Shown here: one piece after another, positions 18,591-27,395 of the stretch
How the letters are laid out: the number at the start of each line of letters is the position of its first letter
Position numbering within the stretch: position 1 is the stretch's first letter
NCBI RefSeq assembly: GCF_013201035.1
Contig: NZ_CP053707.1
Coordinates: 3,100,001-3,164,000, forward strand
Direction: 5' to 3'
Length of the DNA: 64,000 bases
Source of the DNA: Arthrobacter sp. NEB 688
GTDB taxonomy: Bacteria; Actinomycetota; Actinomycetes; Actinomycetales; Dermatophilaceae
Made by a program: the position numbers and the translations under genes
Notes under the pieces: model-generated
Seen by the model: the letters and a program-made list of their open reading frames with translations, nothing else
The model's database searches: none
Told to the model about the DNA's origin: nothing

Positions 18591-19103
18591 TCAGCCGACC
18601 TTGTGCAGCCAGCGGACGGGCGCGCCCTCGCCGGCGTAGCGGAACGGCTCGAGCTCCTCGTCCCACTCGACGCCGAGCATCTCCTCGATCATGTCCTGCA
18701 CCGCCTCGGGGCTGCCCTGCGCGAGGACGACGACCTCGCGCAGCCGGTCCTCGTTGACGACGGCGTCGCCGTTCGCCGAGGTCCAGGTGTGGTGGATGCC
18801 CAGGCGCGGCGTGTGCGACCAGCGCGAGCCGTCGGAGCCGGGGCTCGGCTCCTCGGTCACCTCGTAGCGCAGGTGCTCCCAGCCGCGCAGCGCCGACGCG
18901 ATGCGGGCGCCGCTGCCGGCCTCGCCGGCCCAGCTGAGCTCGGCCCGGACCATCCCCGGAGCGGCCGGCTGCGCGGTCCAGTCCATGCTGACGCGGACGC
19001 CGAGGACTCCCTCGATCGCCCAGATGACGTGCGGGCACAACGCCTTGGGCGTGGAGTGGACGTAGACCACTCCACGCGTGGTGGCGCGCTGCATCGCTGA
19101 CAT
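18591..19103 (-). CDS. DUF3145 family protein
   Basis: The 170-residue protein begins MSAMQRATTRGVVYVHSTPKALCPHVIWAIEGVLG and matches DUF3145, a family conserved in actinomycetes and often found beside fabF. It is soluble and acidic in its C-terminal half (QDMIEEMLGVEWDEELEPF). AAGGAG lies before the ATG at 19103. Its function is unknown. Adjacency to the fatty-acid operon suggests a link with envelope lipid synthesis, but it is transcribed in the opposite direction. Confidence 0.8.
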   Translation of the reverse strand: MSAMQRATTRGVVYVHSTPKALCPHVIWAIEGVLGVRVSMDWTAQPAAPGMVRAELSWAGEAGSGARIASALRGWEHLRYEVTEEPSPGSDGSRWSHTPRLGIHHTWTSANGDAVVNEDRLREVVVLAQGSPEAVQDMIEEMLGVEWDEELEPFRYAGEGAPVRWLHKVG

Positions 19104-19232
19104 CCCGGTCTCCTTGTCGTGCGGTGGACGTCTTCCCCAACGTCGCCGTTCGATCCGTGAGCCGGTCGTGTCGTGCGTGTGCGGGCACGCCACGCGTGCC
19201 GGTTGTCTGCAGCACAGTCTGCCCCACACGAC

Positions 19233-19273
19233 GCACCCGCACCAGAGATCACACGGATTCGTGGTGCGGGTGC
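19233..19273 (-). terminator. hairpin after the gene at 19294-19878
   Basis: Arms GCACCCGCACCA (19233-19244) and TGGTGCGGGTGC (19262-19273) form a 12-bp stem with a 17-base loop, about 20 bases past the stop of the minus-strand gene. Confidence 0.55.
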
Positions 19274-19293
19274 CTCGGGGGCGCCGCCGCAGG

Positions 19294-19878
19294 TCAGACG
19301 GTCGCGGCGCCCGTCGTCGTCGCGCTGCTCGTGCCGTTGGCGTCGCTCGGGTCGCCCGACCCGGTGCCCGTCCCGCCGTCGGGACCCTGTCCGTCGGCTC
19401 CCGGCATCCCGCCCGGGCCGCCGTGCTCCTCGGTGCCGGTGACGGCGAACTGCGCCGAGACGAGGACGTCGACGCGGCCGGCGTCGGAGGTGACGGTCAC
19501 CTCGTAGCTGCCGTCGGACAGGGCCCGGACGCCGCTGACGGTGCCGCCGTCGACGGCGCCCTGCGCGGCCGCCACCGCCTTGCTCGCGGCCTCGGCGGTC
19601 AGCGTCCCGCCGGCGTCCATCATCCCGCCGCGGCCACCGCCGGGCATGCCGCCGCCGGCCTGGCCGCCCCCGGCCTGACCGCCGCCGGGGAGGGTGCCGC
19701 TCGTCGAGCCGCCGCCGTTCGCGTCGGTGCCGGTGCCCGCCGAGGCGGACGCCGACGGGGTGGCGGTGCTCACCGTGGTGTCGGCGGCGCCGGCGAGCGA
19801 CGCGCCGGTCAGGCCGAGCGCGACCGCGGCGGCGATGCCGACGCCGCCGATCGCGAGGGTGCGGGTCTGTCGGTCCAT
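19294..19878 (-). CDS. exported Gly-rich protein with PepSY-like domain
   Basis: The 194-residue product starts MDRQTRTLAIGG with an uncleaved-anchor or signal helix (residues ~8-32, ending SLAGAAD). A Ser/Thr/Gly-rich linker with Met-Pro-Gly-Gly repeats follows (residues ~40-90). Then comes a small folded region (LTAEAASKAVAAAQGAV...GSYEVTVTSDAGRVDVLVS) that resembles a PepSY-type domain. The tail is again low complexity. A GGAG-like site precedes the ATG at 19878. It is probably an envelope protein. No partner gene is adjacent; the PepSY assignment is a weak inference from the helix-then-strands pattern. Confidence 0.6.
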   Translation of the reverse strand: MDRQTRTLAIGGVGIAAAVALGLTGASLAGAADTTVSTATPSASASAGTGTDANGGGSTSGTLPGGGQAGGGQAGGGMPGGGRGGMMDAGGTLTAEAASKAVAAAQGAVDGGTVSGVRALSDGSYEVTVTSDAGRVDVLVSAQFAVTGTEEHGGPGGMPGADGQGPDGGTGTGSGDPSDANGTSSATTTGAATV

Positions 19879-20044
19879 GGGGTGCTCCTTCGTCGGGGGG
19901 ACCATCTGCACCCACGGTCCCGGGCGGGCCTGTGCCGCACCTGTCGCCGACACCGGTCGCCCCTGTGACCCCTCCGGCCCCGCGGTCGGCCGGCGGCGCC
20001 GCGGCGCTAGGCTCGGCGCACCCGTGGCCGGCGCGCCACGGCGC

Positions 20045-20121
20045 GGGGCGTTAGCTCAGTCGGTCAGAGCAGCGGACTCATAATCCGTCGGTCGTCGGTT
20101 CAAGCCCGACACGCCCCACCA
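20045..20121 (+). tRNA. tRNA-Met (CAT), elongator type
   Basis: The acceptor stem GGGGCGT pairs with ACGCCCC. The D-arm is GCTC/GAGC, the anticodon stem GCGGA/TCCGT encloses CTCATAA, and the T-arm GTCGG-TTCAAGC-CCGAC is intact. The anticodon CAT is at 20079-20081. CCA is encoded (20119-20121). The first pair is G-C, so it is not the initiator (which has an unpaired first position). A lysidine-modified tRNA-Ile2 also has CAT, but the sequence resembles actinobacterial elongator Met. Confidence 0.93.
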
Positions 20122-20351
20122 CCCCGCCGCCCGGGGCGTCCTCTCGCGGCGCGCCGAGGCCACGACGTCGTCGCGCACCAGGCCGAGCGTGCTGCCGGAC
20201 CCATGGCCTCCACCACCGTCGCCGCGTCGAGCAGCGTGCGCACGACGACGTCGGACGGGGCCGAGAGACCGGTCGGCGGCTCGGCCAGGACCCGCCGCGT
20301 GCACCAGGGGCGGTCGGCACGCACCGGGGCACCGCGCACACCGATCGTCAC
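20100..20351 (-). other. possible remnant ORF beside tRNA-Met
   Basis: On the minus strand a GTG at 20351 opens an 83-codon frame (TIGVRGAPVRADRPWCTRRVLAEP...) with high-GC3, coding-like composition up to about 20200. It then seems to lose its frame; a protein-like continuation (LGLVRDDVVASARRE) lies in another frame, and the stop falls inside the tRNA antisense. It could be a decayed or frameshifted gene. No family was recognised. Together with the 20352-20592 region this makes a stretch without an intact gene. Confidence 0.25.
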
Positions 20352-20383
20352 CCGTTCGACCTCCCCGAGGCCGCCGGACCGGC

Positions 20384-20413
20384 TTGACAGAGATACCCCT
20401 GGGGGTATTAACT
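20384..20413 (+). promoter_or_regulatory. promoter with CsoR/CstR-like operator
   Basis: TTGACA at 20384-20389 is a consensus -35, with TATTAA (20406-20411) or TTAACT (20408-20413) as -10. The palindrome ATACCCCTGGGGGTAT (20393-20408) fills the spacer. Sites of this A-T plus C4/G4 type are bound by CsoR-family repressors, including the persulfide sensor CstR, which controls such sulfur operons. The repressor gene is not in the window. The transcript would have a ~170-base leader before the first gene at 20593. Confidence 0.75.
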
Positions 20414-20592
20414 GAGTGCAGTGTTCCGCGAGGGGCATCCCCGCCTGCGCGACGGGCGACAAGGGCACGACCGCGGCCCACCGGCCTCCCCGACCGGGGG
20501 GGTCACCACGTCTCCGGCGGCGCCCGATCGCACACCGTTCCCGACGCCGTCGTTCCACCCCTCGCGCCCGTCCCACCGTCGAAGGAGCTCCC

Positions 20593-21987
20593 GTGAGCCA
20601 CACCCGGTCCCGAGTGCCCGTCATCGTCCCGATCGACACCCCCAGCCTGGGCGACCGCTCATACCTGGCCCACGACGGCCGGGTGGCGGTCGTGGTCGAC
20701 CCGCAGCGCGACATCGACCGCGTCCTCGACCTCGCCACCGCCGCCGGGGTGCGGATCACGCACGTCTTCGAGACCCACGTCCACAACGACTACGTCACCG
20801 GCGGCCTCGCGCTGGCCCGCCAGACCGGCGCGGCCTACCACGTCAACGCCGCGGACCAGGTGGCCTTCGAGCACGTCCCCGTCACGGACGGCGACGTCGT
20901 CGAGGTCTCCCCGACGATGCGGGTGCGCGTCATCGCGACCCCGGGGCACACCCTGACCCACCTCGCCTACGCGCTGGAGACCTCCGGCGAGGACGGTGAC
21001 ACCGTCGGCGTCTTCACCGGCGGCTCGCTGCTCTTCGGGGCGACCGGCCGGCCCGATCTGCTCGGCGACGAGCACACCGACGCGCTGGTCCACCACCAGT
21101 TCGCCTCCGCGCACCGGCTCGCCGACGAGCTGCCGGAGCACACGCACGTCCTGCCCACGCACGGCTTCGGGTCGTTCTGCTCGGCCGGTTCCACCGGCGG
21201 GAGCACGGAGTCGACGATCGGCGTCGAGAAGCGGCAGAACCCGGCGCTGACCGACGACGAGGCGACCTGGGTGGCCGCCACCCTGGCCGGGCTGGACGCG
21301 TACCCGGCCTACTACGTCCACATGGCCCCGGCGAACAGCGCCGGACCCGACGCCCCGGACCTCACCGCCCCTCAGGAGGCCGACAAGGCCACGCTGGCCG
21401 CGCGCCTCGCCGCCGGCGAGTGGGTCGTCGACCTGCGCACCCGCACGGCCTTCGCCGCCGGTCACGTCCCCCGCACCCTCAACATCGGCCTGGACGGCCA
21501 GTTCGCGACGTACCTCGGCTGGCTCATCCCGTGGGGTACCCCCCTCACCCTCCTCGGGGAGGACGCCGCGCAGGTCGCCGACGCCCAGCGCGAGCTCGTG
21601 CGCATCGGGATCGACCACCTCGCCGGGGCCGCCACCGGCTCCCCCGCCGACTGGACCGACGGGCCGCTCGCCGCCTTCCCCCGCGCCGTCTTCGCCGACC
21701 TCGCCCAGGTCCGCCACCACCGCCGGGTCGGCGTGCTGGACGTCCGCCGCGCCTCGGAGTTCGCCGAGCAGCACATCGCCGGCGCGACCAACATCCCCCT
21801 GCACGAGCTCCTCGCCCGTCTGGGCGAGGTGCCTGCCGGCGAGGTGTGGGTCCACTGCGCGGGCGGTTACCGTGCCTCGATCGCCGCCTCGATCCTCGCC
21901 GCGCACGGCCACCGGGTCGTCGCCGTCGACGACAGCTTCGGCGAGCAGGCCGCCCGCTCCGGCCTGCCCCTCATCACCGCCGCCTGA
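20593..21987 (+). CDS. persulfide dioxygenase fused to two rhodanese domains
   Basis: The 464-residue protein has an ETHE1/Blh-like metallo-beta-lactamase domain (residues ~1-245) with the metal motif THVHNDYVTG, and metal-ligand His in TPGHTLTH and PTHGFGS. A first rhodanese domain (~265-345) has lost the catalytic Cys (its loop reads TLLGEDAAQV). A second rhodanese domain (~370-464) keeps it in VWVHCAGGYRAS. The enzyme should oxidise glutathione-like or mycothiol/bacillithiol-type persulfide to sulfite, with sulfur transfer to the active rhodanese. GTG at 20593 follows GAAGGAG. The frame is open upstream but starts inside the leader. The TauE-type exporter downstream could remove the sulfite. 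Confidence 0.9.
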   Translation: MSHTRSRVPVIVPIDTPSLGDRSYLAHDGRVAVVVDPQRDIDRVLDLATAAGVRITHVFETHVHNDYVTGGLALARQTGAAYHVNAADQVAFEHVPVTDGDVVEVSPTMRVRVIATPGHTLTHLAYALETSGEDGDTVGVFTGGSLLFGATGRPDLLGDEHTDALVHHQFASAHRLADELPEHTHVLPTHGFGSFCSAGSTGGSTESTIGVEKRQNPALTDDEATWVAATLAGLDAYPAYYVHMAPANSAGPDAPDLTAPQEADKATLAARLAAGEWVVDLRTRTAFAAGHVPRTLNIGLDGQFATYLGWLIPWGTPLTLLGEDAAQVADAQRELVRIGIDHLAGAATGSPADWTDGPLAAFPRAVFADLAQVRHHRRVGVLDVRRASEFAEQHIAGATNIPLHELLARLGEVPAGEVWVHCAGGYRASIAASILAAHGHRVVAVDDSFGEQAARSGLPLITAA

Positions 21988-22019
21988 CCCCCACCCACGC
22001 CCGACCGAAGGAGACCTCC

Positions 22020-22172
22020 ATGTGCCGTCCCGCCACCTGCCCCACCTGCGGCCTCACCACCTGGGCCGGATGCGGCCAGCACGCCGAGCAGGTGATGGCC
22101 GGCGTCCCCGCCGGCGCCCGCTGCACCTGCCACGGCTCGACCGACCCGACCCCTCCGACCACGAGCCGCTGA
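22020..22172 (+). CDS. small Cys-rich (zinc-ribbon-like) protein
   Basis: The 50-residue product starts MCRPATCPTCGLTTWAGCGQH and contains seven cysteines (C2, C7, C10, C18 and a CTCH motif near residue 38) that could bind Zn or react with sulfane sulfur. GAAGGAG precedes the ATG, 32 bases after the dioxygenase stop. Similar peptides are common in actinomycetes beside rhodanese genes. Its exact role is not known. Confidence 0.75.
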   Translation: MCRPATCPTCGLTTWAGCGQHAEQVMAGVPAGARCTCHGSTDPTPPTTSR

Positions 22173-22335
22173 CCGCCCCGGCCCACCGGACCGGGCGCCC
22201 GGAACCCCCTCCCGACGGCGCCCTCCGTGGCGACCACGCCGCTCTGCGGCACGGTCGCCACGACCGCCGGGGGCAGGTGAACCTCATCCCACCCCGAGGC
22301 CCTGCCCCCGGCACCTCGACCCAAGGAGCCCTACC

Positions 22336-23148
22336 GTGTCCGCCCTCGTCCTCCCCGTCGGACTGCTCATCGGTCTGTCCCTCGGCGCCCTCGGCGGCGG
22401 CGGATCGATCCTCACCGTGCCGGCGCTGGTCTACCTCCTCGGCCAGGACCCGCACCACGCCACGACCAGCTCCCTGCTCATCGTCGGGGCCACCTCGCTC
22501 ATCGCGCTCGTCCCGCACGCCCGCCGGGGGAACGTCCGCTTCGGGCAGGGCCTGGCCTTCGGCGCGCTGGGGACGGCCGGGTCGGTCGCCGGGACCGCCG
22601 CGGGCGCCCACATCCCCGCGGCCGTGCTGCTTGCGGCGTTCGCCGTGCTCATGCTCCTCGTCGCCGGCCTCATGCTGCGCCGCTCCCTCCGGCCCGACCC
22701 CACCGGTGGCGACCCCGCCGGCGGCCCCCACGACCCGATGCTCACCCTGCGCCCCCTGCGGTGCGCCTGCCCCCGGGTGGTCAGGCTCGTCGTCACCGCG
22801 ACCCTCGTGGGCCTGCTCACCGGGTTCTTCGGGGTAGGCGGTGGGTTCGCCCTCGTCCCCGCGCTCATCCTCGTGCTGCAGCTCCCGATGCCCGTGGCCG
22901 TCGGCACCAGCCTCCTGGTCATCGCCGTCAACAGCGCCACCGCGCTCGCCGCCCGCGTGACGACGACGACCGCCGAGCAGGACTGGCCCCTCATCGCCAC
23001 CTTCACGGCCGTCGCCGTCGTCGGCAGCCTCGTCGGCGGACGGATCAGCACGCTCGTCACCCCCCGCCACCTCACCCGCGCCTTCGCCCTCCTCCTGACG
23101 GCCGTCGCCCTCTACACCGGCGCTCGCAGCGCCGTCGTGCTCGGCTGA
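22336..23148 (+). CDS. TauE/SafE-family sulfite exporter-like membrane protein
   Basis: The 270-residue integral membrane protein has about eight hydrophobic segments in two halves. Each half has the family's Gly-rich motif: GLSLGALGGGGSILTVPAL near the start and GLLTGFFGVGGGFALVPAL near residue 165. The GTG at 22336 has AAGGAG upstream. It is third in the sulfur operon and likely exports sulfite, thiosulfate or another sulfur compound made by the dioxygenase. The 163 bases before it hold no gene. Confidence 0.88.
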   Translation: MSALVLPVGLLIGLSLGALGGGGSILTVPALVYLLGQDPHHATTSSLLIVGATSLIALVPHARRGNVRFGQGLAFGALGTAGSVAGTAAGAHIPAAVLLAAFAVLMLLVAGLMLRRSLRPDPTGGDPAGGPHDPMLTLRPLRCACPRVVRLVVTATLVGLLTGFFGVGGGFALVPALILVLQLPMPVAVGTSLLVIAVNSATALAARVTTTTAEQDWPLIATFTAVAVVGSLVGGRISTLVTPRHLTRAFALLLTAVALYTGARSAVVLG

Positions 23149-23314
23149 CGCCCGACGCGCTGCGTCACCCTGCCGACCTCCCGCCGTCGGACCTTGCCAG
23201 TGGGCGCCAGCTCCTCAATCATGGGCGCACGCGCGATGCGGGCCAAAACGGTTCGCCGGCAGCTGGAGCCGTGAGCTCGCCTCCCGCACGGAGGACATCC
23301 CAGAAGGAGGCTTC

Positions 23315-24328
23315 GTGGTTTCAGTCGCGGCTTGGTCGGCACCTCAGGACGGGGTGCCTCGACGGTTGGTGGCGGCACCTCCGCGCAGCGAGGCTGCGCT
23401 CGAGGCGTGGGTGAGAGCGGATCCCCACCTCGTGCGGGACGGACTGGTCGTCGTCGCGCAGCAGCTGATCTTCCCCACGAAGGAACGCCTCGACCTCCTG
23501 TGCATCGAGAACCGCTCCCGCTGGCTGATCGTCGAGCTCAAGCGCGACCGGATGGCCCGCGAGGTCGCCGCTCAAGCCCTCGACTACGTCAGCCTTCTCA
23601 CGGAGATGTCCACGGAGGACCTGGACGGACGGCTCGCTCCTCATCTGGCGGGTGCGAGCGAGGACGTCCGCGAGCTCGTGCGAGGGCTGCTGGACTCCGA
23701 GGACCCGGACAGCCCCCGTGAGGTCTCGGCGGTGGTGGTGGGCACGTCGGCCGACGAGGCTCTGTTGCGGATCACCCGCCACCTCAGCGAGCAGTACGGC
23801 GTCCCACTCTCCGTGGTCGAGCTGCAAGGGTTCGAGACCCCGTCGGGTGACCACCTCATCCTCCGCGAGGAGACCGGTACCGATCCCACCGCGGATGCTC
23901 GGGCCGATCAGCCGGGCGGCGCCACGAGCGAGGAGGAGCGGTGGGCCCGGGTCCAGTCGTACGCGGACGCGACAGGCTTCGGACGTGCTCTCGCGGAGGT
24001 GCGCCGGATCCTGCAGGACTCCCCGGTCTATCTGCGTCCCTACACGCGGTCGGTCATGGTCGCGCCCCCGAGCAACCGCTCGCGCTACCTGGCCGTCTTC
24101 GGCTTCTCGGGACCGAGGAGGTCGCGCGGTGCGGCTGCCCTGAGCTACGAGATCGAGCCGTTCCTCGAGTTCTACCCGAGCCTCGACTCACCGCGGGTGA
24201 CGGCAGCTCTCGGTCCGACGCACGCCGACATCGGACCGGACCAGCTCGTCGCGTTCGCGGGCCGTCTCGCCGACCTCGTAGCCGGCGACTCGGCCCCTCC
24301 GGACGGCACGGAACTGCCGGCGCCCTGA
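23315..24328 (+). CDS. PD-(D/E)XK nuclease-like protein with NucS/DUF91-type domain
   Basis: The 337-residue protein starts at a GTG preceded by AGAAGGAGG. Residues ~20-110 carry the nuclease core: RLDLLCIENRSRWLIVELKR, in which D..(E)xK supplies the metal ligands, followed by AAQALDYVSLL, as in NucS C-terminal and DUF91-like domains. The C-terminal ~180 residues have an unknown fold, with FGFSGPRRSR and two strands ending in SLDSPRVTAALGPTH. Codons are clearly less GC3-biased than in neighbours (TCA, GCT, CCT, TTG, CGA), suggesting recent acquisition. It stands alone. It may be a stand-alone defence or repair nuclease; no partner gene is seen. Confidence 0.65.
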   Translation: MVSVAAWSAPQDGVPRRLVAAPPRSEAALEAWVRADPHLVRDGLVVVAQQLIFPTKERLDLLCIENRSRWLIVELKRDRMAREVAAQALDYVSLLTEMSTEDLDGRLAPHLAGASEDVRELVRGLLDSEDPDSPREVSAVVVGTSADEALLRITRHLSEQYGVPLSVVELQGFETPSGDHLILREETGTDPTADARADQPGGATSEEERWARVQSYADATGFGRALAEVRRILQDSPVYLRPYTRSVMVAPPSNRSRYLAVFGFSGPRRSRGAAALSYEIEPFLEFYPSLDSPRVTAALGPTHADIGPDQLVAFAGRLADLVAGDSAPPDGTELPAP

Positions 24329-24370
24329 CCGCTCCGGGCCCCTCACGCGTCGACGAGGCATGATGCCCTC

Positions 24371-24538
24371 GTGATCCTGCTCGTCATCGCCGTGCTGCTC
24401 GTCGTCGCCGCCGTCCTCGCCTCGCGCGGCCGGCGTGGTGGACCGTCGTCCCGGATGCCGCGCGTCCTCGCCGGGGTGGTCCTGCTCGGCGTCGTCGTCT
24501 GGGTGGTCGTCATCGCCGCGCAGGCCGGCACCGCCTGA
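24371..24538 (+). CDS. small two-helix membrane protein
   Basis: A GTG at 24371 opens a 55-codon frame. The product has two hydrophobic helices (MILLVIAVLLVVAAVLA, and VLAGVVLLGVVVWVVVIAA) joined by a short basic loop SRGRRGGPSSRMPR. GC3 is strong. It is convergent with the FAD-oxidoreductase gene and follows the nuclease gene by ~40 bases. No Shine-Dalgarno sequence is clear. Function unknown. Confidence 0.5.
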   Translation: MILLVIAVLLVVAAVLASRGRRGGPSSRMPRVLAGVVLLGVVVWVVVIAAQAGTA

Positions 24539-24587
24539 GGCGCGCCGCCTGCCGGGGTGACGTCGCCGTGCCGCGGTCGCCGGAAGG

Positions 24588-25994
24588 TCAGCTGTCGAAG
24601 CCGATGCCGACGGCGTCCATCGCCCTGAGCCACACGTTGCGGCGCCCGGTGCGGTCCTCGGCGGCCAGGCTCGCGCGGGTCAGCCGCACCCCGAGGCCGC
24701 GGATCGGCTCCGGCGGGAACGGCAGCGGCTTGCGGCGCACCATCCCGAGCCGGGTCACCTCGGTGTCGCGACCGTGGACGAGGTCGAGGGCCACGCGTGC
24801 GCCGAACCGCGTCGAGGCCACCCCGAGGCCGGTGTAGCCGACGGCGTAGGCGAGCCGGCCGCCCATCGCCGTGCCGAAGACCGGGGTGAAGCGCGAGGTC
24901 GTGTCGATGACGCCGGCCCAGCGGTGGGTGAAGCGGACGCCCTCGAGCTGCGGGAAGATCCCGAGGAAGTGGCGGGCCAGGAGGTCGTGCGACGCCGACT
25001 GCTCCAGCCGCGGGTCGATGCGCCCCGGGAAGTGGTAGTTGGCGTCGTAGCCGCCGAAGAGGACGCGGTCGTCGAGGGTGCGCCGGTAGTAGTGGAACTG
25101 GTTGCCGGCGTCGGTCAGGCCCTCGCGACCCTCCCAGCCGACCGCCGCGAGCTGCGCCGCCGAGAGCGGCTCGGTCATGAGCACGTGGTCGTAGACGGGC
25201 AGCGTGTAGAGCGCGAGCCGCTTGAGGACCCCGCGGAACGCGCCCGTGCCGAGCACCACCCGACGGCCGTGGACGCTCCCCCACTCGGTGCCGACGCGCA
25301 CGCCGTCGCCGTCCTGCTCGAGGCCGGTGACCGCCGTGTCCTCGTGCAGCCGCACCCCGAGCCGCTCCGCCGCCGCGGCGAGCCCCCACACGAGCCGGGC
25401 CGGGTCGACGAGGCCGACGGTCGGGTCGTGCATCCCCGCGAGGTAGCGCGGCGAGTCGACGCGCGCGCGGGCCTCGGCGCCGCTGAGGAGCTCGGTCGGG
25501 ACGCCGTGCGCGCGGTGCAGCGCGTGCGCCTCGCGGACGGTCTCGACCTGCCGCTCGTCGAGGGCGAGGGTCAGCTCGCCGGGCACGTGGAGGTCGCAGT
25601 CGATGCCGTACCGCTGCACCGCCTCGGCCAGCCCGGCGAAGTTCTCGGCCCCCAGCCGCTCCAGCGTCGGCACCTCGTCCGGCCAGCAGGCGACGCCCTG
25701 CCCGAGCCCGTGCGTGAGCGACGGCGAGACGAACCCGCCGTTGCGTCCGGACGCCGCGATGCCGAGCCGGCCGCGCTCGACGAGCACGACCTCGGCCGAC
25801 GGGTCGTCCTCCTTGGCCTGGACGGCGGCCCACAGCCCGGTGAACCCCCCACCGACGACGACGAGGTCCGCGCGGTGCCCGTGGCCCGTGAGCGGCGGGC
25901 GTGCCGCCGGGCGCAGCGACGGGCGGTCGGTCCAGAACACGTCCGGGACGGCGTCGGCGAGGGAGGCGCGCGCGGCACCCGAGGAGACGGACAT
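24588..25994 (-). CDS. FAD-dependent oxidoreductase (DAO/PuuB-GlpD-like)
   Basis: The ~468-residue protein has the N-terminal dinucleotide fold after ~45 residues: ADLVVVGGGFTGLWAAVQAK, then EVVLVERGRLGIAASGRNGGFV, typical of D-amino-acid-oxidase-like amine oxidases. Family members with the ASGRNGGF block oxidise gamma-glutamyl-putrescine, sarcosine and similar amines. The C-terminal FAD segment is GYTGLGVASTRFG. Candidate starts are ATGs at 25994, 26003 and 26006; none has a clear Shine-Dalgarno. The cupin gene next door is divergent, as it is for many such oxidases. The substrate cannot be told. Confidence 0.85.
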   Translation of the reverse strand: MSVSSGAARASLADAVPDVFWTDRPSLRPAARPPLTGHGHRADLVVVGGGFTGLWAAVQAKEDDPSAEVVLVERGRLGIAASGRNGGFVSPSLTHGLGQGVACWPDEVPTLERLGAENFAGLAEAVQRYGIDCDLHVPGELTLALDERQVETVREAHALHRAHGVPTELLSGAEARARVDSPRYLAGMHDPTVGLVDPARLVWGLAAAAERLGVRLHEDTAVTGLEQDGDGVRVGTEWGSVHGRRVVLGTGAFRGVLKRLALYTLPVYDHVLMTEPLSAAQLAAVGWEGREGLTDAGNQFHYYRRTLDDRVLFGGYDANYHFPGRIDPRLEQSASHDLLARHFLGIFPQLEGVRFTHRWAGVIDTTSRFTPVFGTAMGGRLAYAVGYTGLGVASTRFGARVALDLVHGRDTEVTRLGMVRRKPLPFPPEPIRGLGVRLTRASLAAEDRTGRRNVWLRAMDAVGIGFDS

Positions 25995-26135
25995 GCCGAG
26001 CATCATGCCCGAGCGGCCCACCTCGGGGCGAGCACCCGTCCACGGGATCCGCCGCCCCGCACCTCCCACCACGCCGGATTTCCCCGGTCGCGGGCCCTCC
26101 TGGCTTCTCGATCCGTCGCGTGGCACGATCCGGGG

Positions 26136-26471
26136 ATGCCCCAGCGCCTCCTCGCCGACGACGCGACCCGCCTCCCCCTCGAGCACGAGCCGCTGCCGGC
26201 CGACGAGGTGCTCGACGGGGCGCCGACCACCGCCGTGCGCACCCTCGGCACGGTCGGCGACGTCGAGGTCGGCGTCTGGGAGATGAGCGCCGGCACCGCC
26301 CGCGACACCGAGGTGGACGAGGTCTTCGTCGTCCTGTCCGGTTCGGGCACAGTCGAGTTCGAGGACGGCGAGCGCATCCTGCTGGCGCCCGGGACGGTCG
26401 TGCGGCTGAGCGTCGGCGAGCGCACGCGGTGGACGGTCGAGGAGCCCCTGCGCAAGGTGTGGATCGCCTGA
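26136..26471 (+). CDS. cupin-domain protein (DUF861-like)
   Basis: The 111-residue protein is a single beta-barrel cupin. The motifs are WEMSAGTARDTEVDEVFVVLSGSG and LLAPGTVVRLSVGERTRWTVEE. It has few metal-binding His, as in DUF861 ethanolamine-type cupins. It is divergent from the FAD-dependent amine-oxidase-like gene, a common pairing. It is probably a small-molecule-binding accessory protein or isomerase. There is no Shine-Dalgarno at the ATG. Confidence 0.75.
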   Translation: MPQRLLADDATRLPLEHEPLPADEVLDGAPTTAVRTLGTVGDVEVGVWEMSAGTARDTEVDEVFVVLSGSGTVEFEDGERILLAPGTVVRLSVGERTRWTVEEPLRKVWIA

Positions 26472-26591
26472 GGGAGCCGGCGACGGCAGCAGGTGCGGCG
26501 AGGTCTCGGAACGGTCACAATGCGCCCCATCCGCCCCACGGGACGACCCTGACGACCACCCGCCGCCGGGGCATCGCTAGGTTTCCTGTGC

Positions 26592-27332
<741 letters not shown>

Positions 27333-27395
27333 CCGGGGCGGCCGACCGGGCCACCCGACGACCACGAGTCGACCAACACCAGGAGGAACACCGAC

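Noticed and set aside
20045-20121. Initiator tRNA-fMet
   Set aside because: The first base pair of the acceptor stem is G-C and the anticodon stem lacks the three G-C pairs of the initiator.
20416-20592. N-terminal extension of the persulfide dioxygenase
   Set aside because: It lacks domain-like sequence and a ribosome site, while GAAGGAG precedes the GTG at 20593.
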